Source of the DNA: Erwinia psidii
GTDB lineage: Bacteria; Pseudomonadota; Gammaproteobacteria; Enterobacterales; Enterobacteriaceae
Length of the DNA stretch: 64,000 nucleotides
Direction of reading: 5' to 3'
Assembly: GCF_003846135.1 (NCBI RefSeq)
Contig: NZ_RHHM01000009.1
Coordinates: 62,001 to 126,000, forward strand
Shown: positions 38,929-50,836 of the stretch, piece after piece
How the letters are laid out: each line of letters starts with the position of its first letter
Position numbering within the stretch: the stretch's first letter is position 1
Notes under the pieces: generated by a model
Told to the model about the DNA's origin: nothing
The model's input: the letters and a program-made list of their open reading frames with translations, nothing else
Database searches by the model: none
Made by a program: the position numbers and the translations under genes

Positions 38929-39612
38929 CTACAAGGCCCGGCAAAGGCTCCATACCTGCACGCTTGCCGCACCGGCGGCCAGCAAAATCCGGCTGATTTC
39001 CTGCATGGTGCTGCCGGTAGTGATCACATCGTCCAGTAGCGCGATATGCCGTCCCTGCACATCGATTTCAAGTGAGAACGCGCCGCGCACGTTTATTTTC
39101 CGTTTGCTGGCGCGAAGGCGGTGTTGGATCCGCGTTTTCCGCTGGCGCGTGATCCCCGTGGCGGCATAAGGGCAGCCGATCCAGCGTGACAGCCGTCGGG
39201 TAATATCATCCATCTGATTGTAGCCACGCCGCCAGGCGCGCTGGCGATGGAGCGGCACGCACAACAGCAGATCGGGCCTGTCGAGTGCAAACTGACGACG
39301 GGCCGACAGCCAGCTGAGGAGCATCAACCGCGCCAGCAGCGGCGACAGCGCTGTCCCGTGGTGAAATTTCAGCTGTTTAACCCATTCCCTCAGTGGAAAT
39401 TGCCAGTCGGTAACATAAATCATCCGTTGCCAGGCGGGAGGATGGAGCTGGCAGCGGCCGCATGGAGAACGGCTATGTAATGCAGGCAGGCCGCAGCGGG
39501 GACAGCAGGGCAACGTTTTGGGGAGCTGGCGCAGGCACACACTGCACAGGCCGTGTGCGCTGAAGGTAAGTGGCATCCGGCATAGCCAACAGGTGCTGGG
39601 CATTGATAGCAT
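38929..39612 (-). CDS. gntX: ComF-family phosphoribosyltransferase-like protein GntX
   Basis: A 227-residue ComF-type protein: an N-terminal zinc ribbon made of CWLC, CSVC, CCPRC and CGRC, then a phosphoribosyltransferase fold with VPLHRQRAWRRGYNQ and the PRPP motif ALLDDVITTGSTM. I chose the ATG at 39612 (MLSMPSTCWLC), which matches the E. coli protein, rather than four codons earlier. In other bacteria ComF takes part in natural DNA uptake; here it lies with bioH in divergent order. Confidence 0.85.
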   Translation of the reverse strand: MLSMPSTCWLCRMPLTFSAHGLCSVCLRQLPKTLPCCPRCGLPALHSRSPCGRCQLHPPAWQRMIYVTDWQFPLREWVKQLKFHHGTALSPLLARLMLLSWLSARRQFALDRPDLLLCVPLHRQRAWRRGYNQMDDITRRLSRWIGCPYAATGITRQRKTRIQHRLRASKRKINVRGAFSLEIDVQGRHIALLDDVITTGSTMQEISRILLAAGAASVQVWSLCRAL

Positions 39613-39646
39613 AGCGGCCTCCATGGCAAAAACGGGATATTAACGG

Positions 39647-40417
39647 ATGACTCAGCTTTACTGGCAGACCATTGGCAGCGGCGATCGCGATCTTGTGATG
39701 CTGCACGGTTGGGGACTGAACGCGGAAGTCTGGCATAACACGATTAACCGGCTCAGCCCGCATTTTCGTCTGCACCTTGTGGATCTGCCAGGCTATGGCC
39801 GCAGCCGGGGCTTTGCGCCGCAGAGCCTGAAGGACATGGTGGCAGCGCTGATGCCAGTGGCCCCGCCCCAGGCGCTGTGGCTGGGCTGGTCACTGGGTGG
39901 GCTGGTCGCCAGTCAGTTAGCCCTGGACTATCCGCAGCGGGTCCGCGGATTGGTTAGCGTCGCGTCGTCTCCCTGTTTTAGCGCAGAGGCTGGCTGGCCC
40001 GGCATCCTGCCGGAGACGCTGAGCAGTTTTCAACAGCAACTGAGCGACGATTTCCAGCGCACCGTGGAGCGGTTTCTTGCCTTACAGACGATGGGCAGTG
40101 AATCGGCTCGCCAGGATGCGCGACAGTTGAAAAACGTGGTGTTGTCGCTACCGGCCCCTGATATCGCGGTGCTGAATGCTGGCCTGGAAATATTGCGCAC
40201 CGCCGATCTGCGTAGCGAAATGATGGCGTTACGAGTACCGCTGTTGCGGATTTACGGCGCGCTGGATGGGCTGGTGCCGCGCGGTATCGCCGCCTTACTT
40301 GATGTGCACTGGCCGGGCAGTGAGTCCGTCATCATTGAAAAAGCCGCCCATGCGCCATTCATTTCCCATGCTGAAACGTTTTGCGAGAAAATTATCGATT
40401 TTTCCGCCAGGCACTGA
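39647..40417 (+). CDS. bioH: Pimeloyl-ACP methyl ester carboxylesterase BioH
   Basis: A 256-residue alpha/beta-hydrolase that removes the methyl group from pimeloyl-ACP methyl ester and so ends the pimelate stage of biotin synthesis. All three catalytic residues are at the E. coli numbers: Ser82 in GWSLGG, Asp207 in GALDGLVP and His235 in AAHAPF. It is divergent from gntX with a 34-base gap. Confidence 0.95.
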   Translation: MTQLYWQTIGSGDRDLVMLHGWGLNAEVWHNTINRLSPHFRLHLVDLPGYGRSRGFAPQSLKDMVAALMPVAPPQALWLGWSLGGLVASQLALDYPQRVRGLVSVASSPCFSAEAGWPGILPETLSSFQQQLSDDFQRTVERFLALQTMGSESARQDARQLKNVVLSLPAPDIAVLNAGLEILRTADLRSEMMALRVPLLRIYGALDGLVPRGIAALLDVHWPGSESVIIEKAAHAPFISHAETFCEKIIDFSARH

Positions 40418-40595
40418 AGTAAATTCCCATTAAAAACTGGCACATTGTACATAACCGACAATAATTATTGGGGTAAGCAGGGGCGCTAACTTTTTACCTC
40501 TGAGCTGTCCAGGGAGCCGGGCATTTTCTCTCTCCCTGCAATCTCATCAAGCGGCTGCTTATCACCTAAAACAAAATTAATGTGGAGTGTCTTTG

Positions 40596-40865
40596 ATGAA
40601 AATGATTCAAGCTGTGGTTATTGGCCTTCTGGCAGGAACCGTCTCTTTTGGTGCATTGGCTGCTAAAGAAGTGACTAAAGAAGAAGTGACAAAACTGAAA
40701 CTGGAGAAAATTGGTACAGTTAACACTACTGCTAAAGCGACATCTCCGATGGATGCCAGACACGAGCTGTCAAAACTGGCGGATGAGAAAGGCGGTAAAT
40801 ACTATCTGGTAATTGCGGGCCGCGAACACGGTAAATTCAGCGCCGTTGCCGATGTGTATAAGTAA
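40596..40865 (+). CDS. Periplasmic DUF1471 (YhcN/BhsA-type) protein
   Basis: An 89-residue exported protein. MKMIQAVVIGLLAGTVSFGALA is a signal peptide cleaved before AKEVT. The rest is one DUF1471 domain with EKIGTVNTT, SPMDARHELSKLADEKGGKYYLV and the AVADVYK end. Family members respond to acid, peroxide or biofilm conditions. I chose ATG 40596 with GGAG eight bases upstream; the GTG at 40587 overlaps that ribosome site. Which paralogue this is cannot be told. Confidence 0.82.
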   Translation: MKMIQAVVIGLLAGTVSFGALAAKEVTKEEVTKLKLEKIGTVNTTAKATSPMDARHELSKLADEKGGKYYLVIAGREHGKFSAVADVYK

Positions 40866-40874
40866 ATATCCGCC

Positions 40875-40898
40875 GGCGGGGGAAACCCCGCCTTTATT
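40875..40898 (+). terminator. Terminator of the DUF1471 gene
   Basis: GGCGGGG, GAAA tetraloop, CCCCGCC, then TTTATTGT, nine bases after the stop. Confidence 0.85.
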
Positions 40899-40899
40899 G

Positions 40900-42624
40900 T
40901 CAGGACAAACTGGCATATCCCGCCTGCTCACCTTCGCAACGTTGTAACCACGCCCAGCCAAATGGCGTCAGCGTCAGTGGCCAATCGCCTGCGACCTTCT
41001 CCCCGCTAATAACGTTACGCCAGCCTTCTGCCTCTGGCAGGGTATAAAGTCTGTCCTGGTGGCTGAAGTTATAAACACACAGCAGCTGCTGCCGCGTTTG
41101 CTCTGACTGACGCCGGATAGCCAGCACGCTATTATCGCTTTCCAGCACGGTCATTGCATTATCAGGATGAAAGGCGGATTGCCGGGTGCGTAACTGAATC
41201 AGCTGGCTCAGTTGGTGGAAGATCCTGTGGCGTAGCGAACTGGCCTTGTTCAGCTCTGCTGCAATGTCATCAGGGTGATATTTTTGCCGGTTGATCGCCC
41301 GGTTACAGCCTGTCTCCTGCACGCCAGCCAGATCGTTACCTGAACCAAGAATGCTTTGCACATAAACCGCAGGCACGCCAGGAAAAGCCAGCAGCAGGGC
41401 GTGGGCCAGCATAAAGCGTCGCAGGCGCGTCTCGTCGTCGTCATCTTTTTTATTCAGTGCATCAAGGTAGGTAACATTGATTTCGTACGGACTGGTGGTG
41501 CCATCAGGATTCGTTTTATAAGAAACCAGCGCCCCCTCCTGCAAAAGGTCGCAGACCAGCGAGGTAATTTCGCTTTCGGGCAGGATACCGCGCAGTGCGT
41601 TCAGGCCAATGCCATCGTGGGACGCGAGAAAGTTAAACCAGCTGGTGGTGCCCCTGCCGGTGGGCAATGAGCTTGCCCACTGCTTCAGGGCGTGCGACTT
41701 TCCGTAGTGAATGGCGTGCAGCACCAGCGGCGGCAGGGAGAACTGGTAAACCATCTGAGCTTCATCACCGCCGTTACCGAGATAGCGGATATTTTCATCA
41801 TGCGGCACATTGGTTTCGGTGAGAATAACCGTTCCCGGTGCGACCTGATTCACAATGGCACGCAACAGTTTGACCAGCTGATGCGTTTTTTGCAGATGGA
41901 TGCAGGAGGTGCCGGGCGTTTTCCACATATATCCCACGGCATCAAGCCGCACATAGTCAGCCCCTTTAAGCAGATAATCCAGCAGCACCCCCACCATTTT
42001 CAGCAGTACCGCAGGGGTGGCATAGTTGAGGTCAACCTGGTCGGCGCTGAAGGTGGTCCAGATATATTTTGTCTCACCGCTGGCCATCCGGTAAGGCGTC
42101 AGCAGCGGAGATGTTCGCGGGCGGGTGACGGCACTCAGATCGGTGGCAGGATTGATACTGATAAAAAAATCCTGCCAGCCCGGATCCTGGCTGAGGAAGT
42201 GCTGAAACCACGTGCTGTGAGCGGACATGTGGTTACAGACAAAATCGAACATCAGCCGCGTGTGCCGGTGCAGTTCAGCAACATCTGTCCAGTGACCACA
42301 TGGCTCGCTAACCCGATGATAATCAATCACCGAAAAACCATCGTCTGAGGAATACGGAAAGAAAGGCAGCAGATGCACCAGGTTGAACGTGGACTGAAAA
42401 TGTTGTTGATAAAAGTGGGAGAAGGTTTGCAGCGTTGGGATACCCGGTTGGTGAAACTGATCGGCATAGGCGATCAGCACCACATCTTTTTCATCCCAGT
42501 GTGCTTTGCGGGGATGCGTCAGCGCATCGCGTGCCTGCCCGATAGCGCGGGTCAGTGCGGCCAGCGCGTCGGCGGGAAAGGTATTGTCATAGATTTCATC
42601 GATTAACTGATTGATAATTTCCAT
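40900..42624 (-). CDS. ycjM: GH13 subfamily 18 sugar phosphorylase, YcjM-like
   Basis: A 574-residue GH13_18 protein that follows E. coli YcjM (glucosylglycerate phosphorylase) closely: HWDEKDVVLIAYADQFH, VHLLPFFPYSSDDGFSVIDYH, LMFDFVCNHMSAHS, YVRLDAVGYMWK (nucleophile Asp), LTETNVPH (acid Glu) and NFLASHDGIGLN. Such enzymes split a glucosyl compound with phosphate to give glucose-1-phosphate. I chose ATG 42624 (MEIINQLIDEIY), which aligns with the family start; the GTG at 42669 would add 15 unsupported residues. Unlike ycjM in E. coli it stands alone, without a transporter. Sucrose or glucosylglycerol are alternative substrates. Confidence 0.82.
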   Translation of the reverse strand: MEIINQLIDEIYDNTFPADALAALTRAIGQARDALTHPRKAHWDEKDVVLIAYADQFHQPGIPTLQTFSHFYQQHFQSTFNLVHLLPFFPYSSDDGFSVIDYHRVSEPCGHWTDVAELHRHTRLMFDFVCNHMSAHSTWFQHFLSQDPGWQDFFISINPATDLSAVTRPRTSPLLTPYRMASGETKYIWTTFSADQVDLNYATPAVLLKMVGVLLDYLLKGADYVRLDAVGYMWKTPGTSCIHLQKTHQLVKLLRAIVNQVAPGTVILTETNVPHDENIRYLGNGGDEAQMVYQFSLPPLVLHAIHYGKSHALKQWASSLPTGRGTTSWFNFLASHDGIGLNALRGILPESEITSLVCDLLQEGALVSYKTNPDGTTSPYEINVTYLDALNKKDDDDETRLRRFMLAHALLLAFPGVPAVYVQSILGSGNDLAGVQETGCNRAINRQKYHPDDIAAELNKASSLRHRIFHQLSQLIQLRTRQSAFHPDNAMTVLESDNSVLAIRRQSEQTRQQLLCVYNFSHQDRLYTLPEAEGWRNVISGEKVAGDWPLTLTPFGWAWLQRCEGEQAGYASLS

Positions 42625-42690
42625 ACTCAGACAGCTTGCCACCGCATCGTTAACGCCATGTGAATTCACTGTAGACAGTTGCTTCGAAAT

Positions 42691-42729
42691 CGCAACCTGA
42701 ACCTTTTACGGTGGCGGTATCAGGTTGCG
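42691..42729. repeat. Inverted repeat between ycjM-like gene and feoB
   Basis: CGCAACCTGA at 42691-42700 and TCAGGTTGCG at 42720-42729 form a perfect 10-bp stem with a 19-base loop. It lies just after the feoB stop and upstream of the ycjM-like start on the same strand. It may terminate feoB transcription or bind a regulator; there is no T-tract. Confidence 0.6.
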
Positions 42730-42750
42730 ACTGTGCTGGCCTGTTATCGT

Positions 42751-45057
42751 TCAGTGGCAGTTGCCGCTTCGGGTACAGTTTGCGCAGTTTTTCTCCGTCA
42801 CCATCCTGACCGTCAGACGCTCCGGTGCCAGTCTCACCCGTTTTAATAGCGTCCATATCAGAAGATTAAAGCCTGTCACCGCGGCGATGGTTATCGCCGC
42901 AGACGGCGGGTGCTGGCCAAAGGTGGCAAACTGATAAAAGAGCGTCGCCAGCGACCAGGCCAGATTGAGTCCCCACAGCACAGAGAACAGCATCCAGCGA
43001 CGGCCACTTTCTCGCGCCACCGCGCCCATCACCGAAACGCAGGGCACATACAGCAGCACGAAGATCAGATAGCTGTAAGCCGCCGCGTCACTGCCAAATT
43101 TGCTGTGCATGACGCCCATCGGCCCGCTGTCCATCTCGCCGTCACCTTTACTGGCGTCAATCGGATGAAACAGGACGCTCAGGCTGAAAGTACTTTTCAG
43201 ACTCTCCCAGGACTGGATGACCGCGTCTTTCAATTCCGCCAGCAGGCTGAACTCACTGACATTGAATGCCTCTTCGTGCAGCGCCTGTGCGGTATAAAGT
43301 GTGTTAAGCGTGCCGACCACCACCTCTTTTGCCATCGCTCCCGTCACCAGCCCGACCGTGGCCTGCCAGTTATCCGCTGTGACACCCAGCGGGCCAAGTA
43401 ATGGCGTTAACTGGCGGCTGACGCTGGCCAGTGCTGAATCATTGATGCCGGAAACCGGCTGCCCATTCAATGAGAAACTGTTCAGCGCGCCAATAAACAT
43501 ACTCACCACGACAATCACTTTACCCGCCCTGAAAACAAAGCTTTTCAGCCGTTGCCATGCCTGTAATAACAGGCTTTTCAGATGGGGAATATGCCAGGTC
43601 GGCAGTTCCATCACGAACGGCGATGCTTCCCCGCGTAGCAGGGTATTTTTCAGCAACAGGCCGGTGAGAATGGCGGCGACTATGCCCAGCAGGTAAAGAC
43701 TGAACACCACCACTGCACCGCGTTGGCCGAAAAAGGCTGATGCAAATACCGCAAAGATCGCCAGCCTTGCGCCACAGGACATAAATGGCGACATCAGGAT
43801 GGTTATCAGCCGTTCGCGGGGGGCTTCCAGGGTTCGTGCGCCCATCACCGCCGGGACGTTGCAACCAAAACCCACGATCAGGGGAACAAAGGATTTGCCT
43901 GGTAAACCCAGCGTCTGCATCAGTCGGTCAACCACGAAAGCCGCACGGGCCATGTAACCGGAGTCTTCCATCAGCGACAGGAACAGGTACATCAGGCCAA
44001 TTTGTGGGATCAGCGGCATGACGGTAGTGATGCCGCCGCCGATCCCCTGTGCCAGAAACAGCGTGAGCACCTCAGGAAAATGGAGTATCGCGCCGAGCCA
44101 CTGCAAGCCATGTACAAAAATCGCCGTCGAACTTACTTCAAACAGGGGTTGCAAAGCGCCACCGAGGCTGATGGCAAAGAAAAACATCAGATACATCACC
44201 GCCAGGAATAGCGGAAATCCCAGCCAGCGGTTCAATACCAGCGCGTCGAGCCGCGCGGAGAGACGATGGGGCGTGGCATTCTGCATCGCCGTTGCCCTGT
44301 GGCAAAGGGTGTCAATGGCGTGATAGCGGGTGCGGGCAATATCAAGGGGACCGTTTTCCACCCCCGGCAGGTTGGGCAGCAAAGCCGCGGCCTCACTACA
44401 CTGTGAACGGCAGAAAATATCACCTTCCAGGGTTTGCAGCGCCAGCCAGCGGCGCTGACGCGCAGAAAAGTCCTGCGGCATGGCGGTAGTGAGACGCGAC
44501 ACGTTATCTTCCACGGTTTGCGGATAAATTAACCCGACATGACCGGTGCGGCGGGGAAGGTTATCAATCGCCTGCCTGAGTTCATCCAGCCCTTCTCCCC
44601 GGTTGGAGACCAGCGGAATGACCGGACAACCAAGCTGCTCAGCCAGTGCCGCAACGTCGATATGAATATGCTGGCTACGTGCGATATCCAGCATATTCAG
44701 CGCGACGATGCAGGGAATACCCAGCTCCTGCAATTGCAGTGTCAGATAAAGATTGCGCTCCAGATTACTGGCGTCAATCACATTAATCACCCGATCGGCT
44801 TCTCCGCTTAATATAAAGTGGCAGGCAATCTGCTCATCCAGCGATGTTTGCGGTGAAATAGTGGTGAGGGAGTAAGTGCCGGGGAGATCAACCAGCTGAA
44901 CCTTATGCTGCCCGGTGCTGAAAGATCCCTGTTTACGCTCGACGGTAACGCCAGCCCAGTTGCCGACATGCTGCCGGGCACCGGTAAGTTGATTAAACAG
45001 GGTCGTTTTGCCGGAATTGGGATTGCCAATCAGCCCGATAGTGATTCTGTTCATCAT
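42751..45057 (-). CDS. feoB: Ferrous iron transporter FeoB
   Basis: A 768-residue inner-membrane Fe(II) transporter. The N-terminal G domain shows GNPNSGKTTLFN (G1), the VERK switch region (G2), DLPGTYSL (G3) and ALNMLD (G4), followed by the GDI helices and about eight membrane segments including two gate regions with the conserved CNVPAVM and SCGARL motifs. The C-terminus ends in a Cys cluster (KNCANC...C). It follows feoA by ten bases. No feoC gene is present downstream: only 126 bases remain before the ycjM-like gene. Confidence 0.96.
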   Translation of the reverse strand: MMNRITIGLIGNPNSGKTTLFNQLTGARQHVGNWAGVTVERKQGSFSTGQHKVQLVDLPGTYSLTTISPQTSLDEQIACHFILSGEADRVINVIDASNLERNLYLTLQLQELGIPCIVALNMLDIARSQHIHIDVAALAEQLGCPVIPLVSNRGEGLDELRQAIDNLPRRTGHVGLIYPQTVEDNVSRLTTAMPQDFSARQRRWLALQTLEGDIFCRSQCSEAAALLPNLPGVENGPLDIARTRYHAIDTLCHRATAMQNATPHRLSARLDALVLNRWLGFPLFLAVMYLMFFFAISLGGALQPLFEVSSTAIFVHGLQWLGAILHFPEVLTLFLAQGIGGGITTVMPLIPQIGLMYLFLSLMEDSGYMARAAFVVDRLMQTLGLPGKSFVPLIVGFGCNVPAVMGARTLEAPRERLITILMSPFMSCGARLAIFAVFASAFFGQRGAVVVFSLYLLGIVAAILTGLLLKNTLLRGEASPFVMELPTWHIPHLKSLLLQAWQRLKSFVFRAGKVIVVVSMFIGALNSFSLNGQPVSGINDSALASVSRQLTPLLGPLGVTADNWQATVGLVTGAMAKEVVVGTLNTLYTAQALHEEAFNVSEFSLLAELKDAVIQSWESLKSTFSLSVLFHPIDASKGDGEMDSGPMGVMHSKFGSDAAAYSYLIFVLLYVPCVSVMGAVARESGRRWMLFSVLWGLNLAWSLATLFYQFATFGQHPPSAAITIAAVTGFNLLIWTLLKRVRLAPERLTVRMVTEKNCANCTRSGNCH

Positions 45058-45067
45058 TACGCTCGCG

Positions 45068-45292
45068 TCAGTCAGTAGGGGCTATGCGCAGGCATGCCAG
45101 ATCTTTTTTGCGCAGCATCAGGCTGAAGCGGCGGGTTTCAATCTGGACGGGATCGCCCAAAGGTGCGGTGCGTCTTACCTTGAAAAAAGCCCCCGGCAGC
45201 AGGCCGAGAGAAAGCAGCTTTTGCCGGAAGGCGGTACTGACGTCTGGAGAGTAACTCAGGATTTGGTAATCTTTCCCAGGAATATATTGCAT
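45068..45292 (-). CDS. feoA: Ferrous iron transport accessory protein FeoA
   Basis: A 74-residue SH3-like protein, near the usual 75. [20 protein letters not shown] and the [15 protein letters not shown] segment are typical of FeoA, which binds FeoB in the cytoplasm. It is the first gene of feoAB and lies downstream of a Fur box. Confidence 0.93.
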   Translation of the reverse strand: MQYIPGKDYQILSYSPDVSTAFRQKLLSLGLLPGAFFKVRRTAPLGDPVQIETRRFSLMLRKKDLACLRIAPTD

Positions 45293-45345
45293 AAATAATC
45301 ACCGATTCGGTATTTTCACCGACTATTATTGTCAACACAGGTGAT

Positions 45346-45364
45346 TATAATGAGAATGATTCTT
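45346..45364 (-). promoter_or_regulatory. Fur box upstream of feoAB
   Basis: TATAATGAGAATGATTCTT matches the 19-base Fur consensus at 14 positions. It lies 54 bases upstream of feoA, so feoAB should be repressed under iron-rich conditions. Confidence 0.75.
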
Positions 45365-45404
45365 GCTCAGGTTGATACAGGACAAGTTTACCGGGTACGT
45401 AAAA

Positions 45405-45431
45405 GGAGCGGAGCGGGCGATCCGCTCCGCT
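45405..45431 (-). terminator. Terminator of tex
   Basis: AGCGGAGCGG and CCGCTCCGCT form a perfect 10-bp stem with a 5-base loop. On the minus strand it is followed by CCTTTT, six bases after the tex stop. Confidence 0.8.
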
Positions 45432-45436
45432 GACGA

Positions 45437-47773
45437 TTAACGTTTTTTGCCAAATGCGGCGGCCAGCGCATCGCCCATAGCGCTGTTGCCAGCAGGCTGT
45501 GAGGCTGCCGGACGCGGGCGCGCTTTGCCCTGAGGCGCTCGCTGGTTATCACGGGGGGCAGCGTTGGCGTTGCCATTGCGACGGGCGTTGGTTTCACCCG
45601 GCTGTTCATCAAGGCGCATGGTCAGCGCAATGCGTTTACGCTGCAAATCCACTTCCATCACCTTCACCTTGACGATATCTCCCGCTTTGACCACTTTATG
45701 CGGGTCGTCAACAAACTTGTCTGACAGGGACGAGATGTGCACCAGACCATCCTGATGCACGCCAATATCAACAAAGGCACCAAAGTTGGTCACGTTGGTG
45801 ACGGCGCCCTCCAGCACCATGCCGGGAAGCAAATCGTTCATGGTTTCAATGCCTTCAGCGAACTGAGCGGTTTTGAACTCCGGGCGGGGATCGCGGCCAG
45901 GCTTTTCCAGCTCTTTGATGATATCGGTGACGGTGGGAACACCAAAGCGCTCATCGGTAAAGTCCACGGCGCGCAGGTTACGCAGTTCAGAAGGATTACC
46001 CATCAGCTGAGTCAGTGCCTGCCGGGTGGCTGCCAGGATACGCTCTACCACCGGATAGGCTTCGGGGTGCACGGTCGATGCATCAAGCGGGTTATCGCCG
46101 TGGTTGATGCGCAGGAAACCGGCGCACTGTTCAAACGCTTTTGGCCCCAGGCGGCTGACGTTCAGTAATTGCTGGCGATCCTGAAAGCGACCATGCTCAT
46201 CACGCCAGCTGACAATATTCTGGGCGATCATTTTGCTCAGTCCGGCAACGCGGGTCAGCAGTGGCACTGAAGCGGTATTCAGATCGACACCCACACCATT
46301 CACGCAATCTTCCACCACCGCATCCAGCTTTTTCGCCAGCTGGCTCTGGCTGACATCATGCTGATACTGACCCACGCCGATGGACTTCGGATCGATTTTC
46401 ACCAGCTCAGAGAGCGGGTCCTGCAAGCGGCGGGCAATGGAGACGGCACCGCGAATTGACACGTCAAGGTCAGGAAATTCAAGCGCGGCCAGCTCCGAGG
46501 CGGAGTATACGGAGGCCCCGGCTTCGCTGACGATCACTTTCTGGGCCTTTATCTGTGGAAATTGTTTCTGCACATCAAGGAAAAAGCGCTCCGTCTCACG
46601 TGAGGCGGTGCCGTTGCCAATTGCCACCAGTTCAACCTGATGTTGGGTACAGAGTGCCGCCACGGCGGCGGCGGCTTTGGCAGCCTGGCCGGTATGGGGG
46701 TAAATAGTGTCGGTGGCGACCAGCTTGCCGGTGGCATCCACTACCGCCACTTTCACCCCGGTGCGCAGGCCAGGATCGAGTCCCATCGTCGCGCGCATTC
46801 CTGCCGGTGCCGCCATCAGCAAATCGTGCAGGTTGCGGGCGAAGACATTGATTGCTTCATCCTCTGCCCGCTCACGCACGGTACCCATCAGTTCGGTTTC
46901 AAGATGAAGCATTACCTTAATACGCCAGGTCCAGCTCACTACAGCTTTGCGCCAGGCGTCAGCCGGGGCATTGTTCAGCCGCAGGCTAAGATGGTCAGCA
47001 ATGATCTGTTCGCCGTGGCTTTCACGCGGCGGTTCGTCAAACTGTGGATCGGCATTGAGCGACAGCTGCAACACGCCTTCATTGCGGCCGCGGAACATCG
47101 CCAGCGCACGGTGTGACGGCACGGAAGAGAGCGCTTCGTGATGATCAAAGTAATCACGGAATTTCGCCCCTTCTTCTTCCTTACCTTCCAGCACGCGGGA
47201 AACCAGGTGAGCATTTTTCCACAGGTATTCACGGACTTTTGCCAGCAGGCCGGCATCCTCTGCGAAGCGTTCCATCAGGATATAGCGTGCGCCGTCGAGG
47301 GCGGCTTTCGTGTCGGCAACGCCTTTTTCCGCATTAACGAAGGTGGCGGCCAGCGCTTCCGGTTGGTGCGATGGCTCCTGCCAGAGCGTGTCTGCCAGCG
47401 GTTCCAGACCGGCTTCAATCGCAATCTGGCCACGGGTACGGCGTTTGGGTTTGTAAGGCAGGTAGAGATCTTCCAGTTCGGTTTTACTCAGGGTACTGCG
47501 GATGGCATTAGCCAGCTCGTCGTTCAGCTTGCCCTGCTCATCAATCGATTTGAGAATCGACTGGCGGCGTTCGGACAGCTCCCTGAGGTAGCTCAGGCGC
47601 GTTTCCAGCTGGCGTAGCTGGGTGTCGTCCAGACCGCCGGTGACCTCTTTACGATAACGTGCGATAAACGGCACGGTATTCCCTTCATCCAGCAGACGAA
47701 CAGCGGCATCAACCTGTTCTGTTCGTGCCTGCAACTCACCTGCAATTATGTGGCTCAGCGAATCTTTCATCAT
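45437..47773 (-). CDS. yhgF: RNA-binding transcription accessory protein Tex (YhgF)
   Basis: A 778-residue Tex protein: N-terminal helical region ([17 protein letters not shown]), YqgF-like domain ([19 protein letters not shown]), helix-hairpin-helix motifs ([20 protein letters not shown]) and a C-terminal S1 RNA-binding domain ([26 protein letters not shown] at about 660-685). A low-complexity tail rich in Arg, Asn and Pro ends in [17 protein letters not shown]. Tex binds nucleic acids and affects transcription and stress tolerance. It lies 94 bases after greB. Confidence 0.95.
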   Translation of the reverse strand: MMKDSLSHIIAGELQARTEQVDAAVRLLDEGNTVPFIARYRKEVTGGLDDTQLRQLETRLSYLRELSERRQSILKSIDEQGKLNDELANAIRSTLSKTELEDLYLPYKPKRRTRGQIAIEAGLEPLADTLWQEPSHQPEALAATFVNAEKGVADTKAALDGARYILMERFAEDAGLLAKVREYLWKNAHLVSRVLEGKEEEGAKFRDYFDHHEALSSVPSHRALAMFRGRNEGVLQLSLNADPQFDEPPRESHGEQIIADHLSLRLNNAPADAWRKAVVSWTWRIKVMLHLETELMGTVRERAEDEAINVFARNLHDLLMAAPAGMRATMGLDPGLRTGVKVAVVDATGKLVATDTIYPHTGQAAKAAAAVAALCTQHQVELVAIGNGTASRETERFFLDVQKQFPQIKAQKVIVSEAGASVYSASELAALEFPDLDVSIRGAVSIARRLQDPLSELVKIDPKSIGVGQYQHDVSQSQLAKKLDAVVEDCVNGVGVDLNTASVPLLTRVAGLSKMIAQNIVSWRDEHGRFQDRQQLLNVSRLGPKAFEQCAGFLRINHGDNPLDASTVHPEAYPVVERILAATRQALTQLMGNPSELRNLRAVDFTDERFGVPTVTDIIKELEKPGRDPRPEFKTAQFAEGIETMNDLLPGMVLEGAVTNVTNFGAFVDIGVHQDGLVHISSLSDKFVDDPHKVVKAGDIVKVKVMEVDLQRKRIALTMRLDEQPGETNARRNGNANAAPRDNQRAPQGKARPRPAASQPAGNSAMGDALAAAFGKKR

Positions 47774-47867
47774 CGGTTACTTGGTAGCTAAGAACAGCGG
47801 ACAGTTATACGGATTGCAGGCGACAATTTCCAGCGGTCGGGCAGCTCAATGCGTATTAACCATCGTT

Positions 47868-48347
47868 TCAGGAAGGGGTGACGTAGTTAATTTCATTGAT
47901 ATACCAGACCGCAATGCCTGCCGGTGTATGGACGGTTGCCACGTCACCGATGGCCTTTTTCAGTAGCGCACGGGCCATCGGTGAGTCGATGGAAATGTAA
48001 TCTTTGCGGCCAAAAATTTCGTCATAGCCAACGATACGAAAGCGTTTAATTTCGCCGTCATCGTTTTCCACCTCAACCCAGGCACCAAAAAACACTTTGC
48101 CATCCTGCTGCGGCGAGTAATCGACAATACGCAACTGCTCAAGGCATTTGGTGAGATAACGCACGCGGCGGTCAATTTCGCGCAGGCGCTTTTTGTTGTA
48201 CTGGTAGTCTGCGTTTTCACTGCGGTCGCCAAGACTGGCGGCCCAGGTGACTTTTTTGGTCACTTCCGGTCGCTCCTCACGCCAGAGAAAGTCCAGCTCG
48301 TGTTTCAGCTTGTCGTATCCTTCGCGGGTGATCAGTGTTGTTTTCAT
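47868..48347 (-). CDS. greB: Transcript cleavage factor GreB
   Basis: A 159-residue factor that rescues backtracked RNA polymerase by inducing transcript cleavage. The N-terminal coiled coil contains the acidic tip in SLGDRSENADYQYNKKRLREIDRR (the tip Asp and Glu needed for cleavage). The C-terminal FKBP-like domain has FGAWVEVENDDGE and DSPMARALLKKAIGDVATVHTP. The HslR-like length and extra YINEINY end distinguish GreB from GreA. Confidence 0.95.
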   Translation of the reverse strand: MKTTLITREGYDKLKHELDFLWREERPEVTKKVTWAASLGDRSENADYQYNKKRLREIDRRVRYLTKCLEQLRIVDYSPQQDGKVFFGAWVEVENDDGEIKRFRIVGYDEIFGRKDYISIDSPMARALLKKAIGDVATVHTPAGIAVWYINEINYVTPS

Positions 48348-48647
48348 TTGTGCTCATTTCTTACGCCGGAATGCTGACGCTATTTTGTTGTTAAGCGCAC
48401 GGTGATGCAAATCGAACCGTATTTTTTCTGACTATCGTTACTGCTTGTTTGTCATCACTATTCGATATCAAACGCGACGTCAGTCCTGTGGATCAGCGCC
48501 GGTTTTTAAGGTGATATTAAAGATAACCTGCTGTTTAATATGCTTTGTAACAATTTCGGCTAGAATATAAACCATTATTGGCTGTTACATTCAGGCAGCT
48601 TTTTTAAAAATGTTCGTTCAGGCAATTGCGCCCTTGGGAGTATCGAC
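48348..48647. other. greB-ompR divergent promoter region
   Basis: A 300-base gap with promoters for both directions. AT-rich DNA at 48510-48580 suits an ompR promoter; I cannot assign individual sites. Confidence 0.45.
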
Positions 48648-50716
<2,069 letters not shown>

Positions 50717-50804
50717 ATGCTCGCCTGCCAGATCTTAGCGGAGGCGGGGGGACAGGGTTCATGTTTTGCTTTTTTCTGACAGAAATAATACGGGATTCGA
50801 CGAT

Positions 50805-50836
50805 AAAATCCCTCAAATTCGATTGAGAGGCATTTT
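50805..50836 (+). promoter_or_regulatory. Hairpin that covers the ribosome site of the repeat-protein gene
   Basis: AAAAT (50805-50809) and CTCAA (50812-50816) can pair with ATTTT (50832-50836) and TTGAG (50823-50827). The likely ribosome site AGAGG (50826-50830) lies in and beside this stem, directly before ATG 50837. It may hold translation low; the stem is short, so this is tentative. Confidence 0.4.

Noticed and set aside
50717-50836. hrp box upstream of the tandem-repeat gene
   Set aside because: I looked for GGAAC-N15/16-CCAC and found none, so a HrpL link cannot be claimed.
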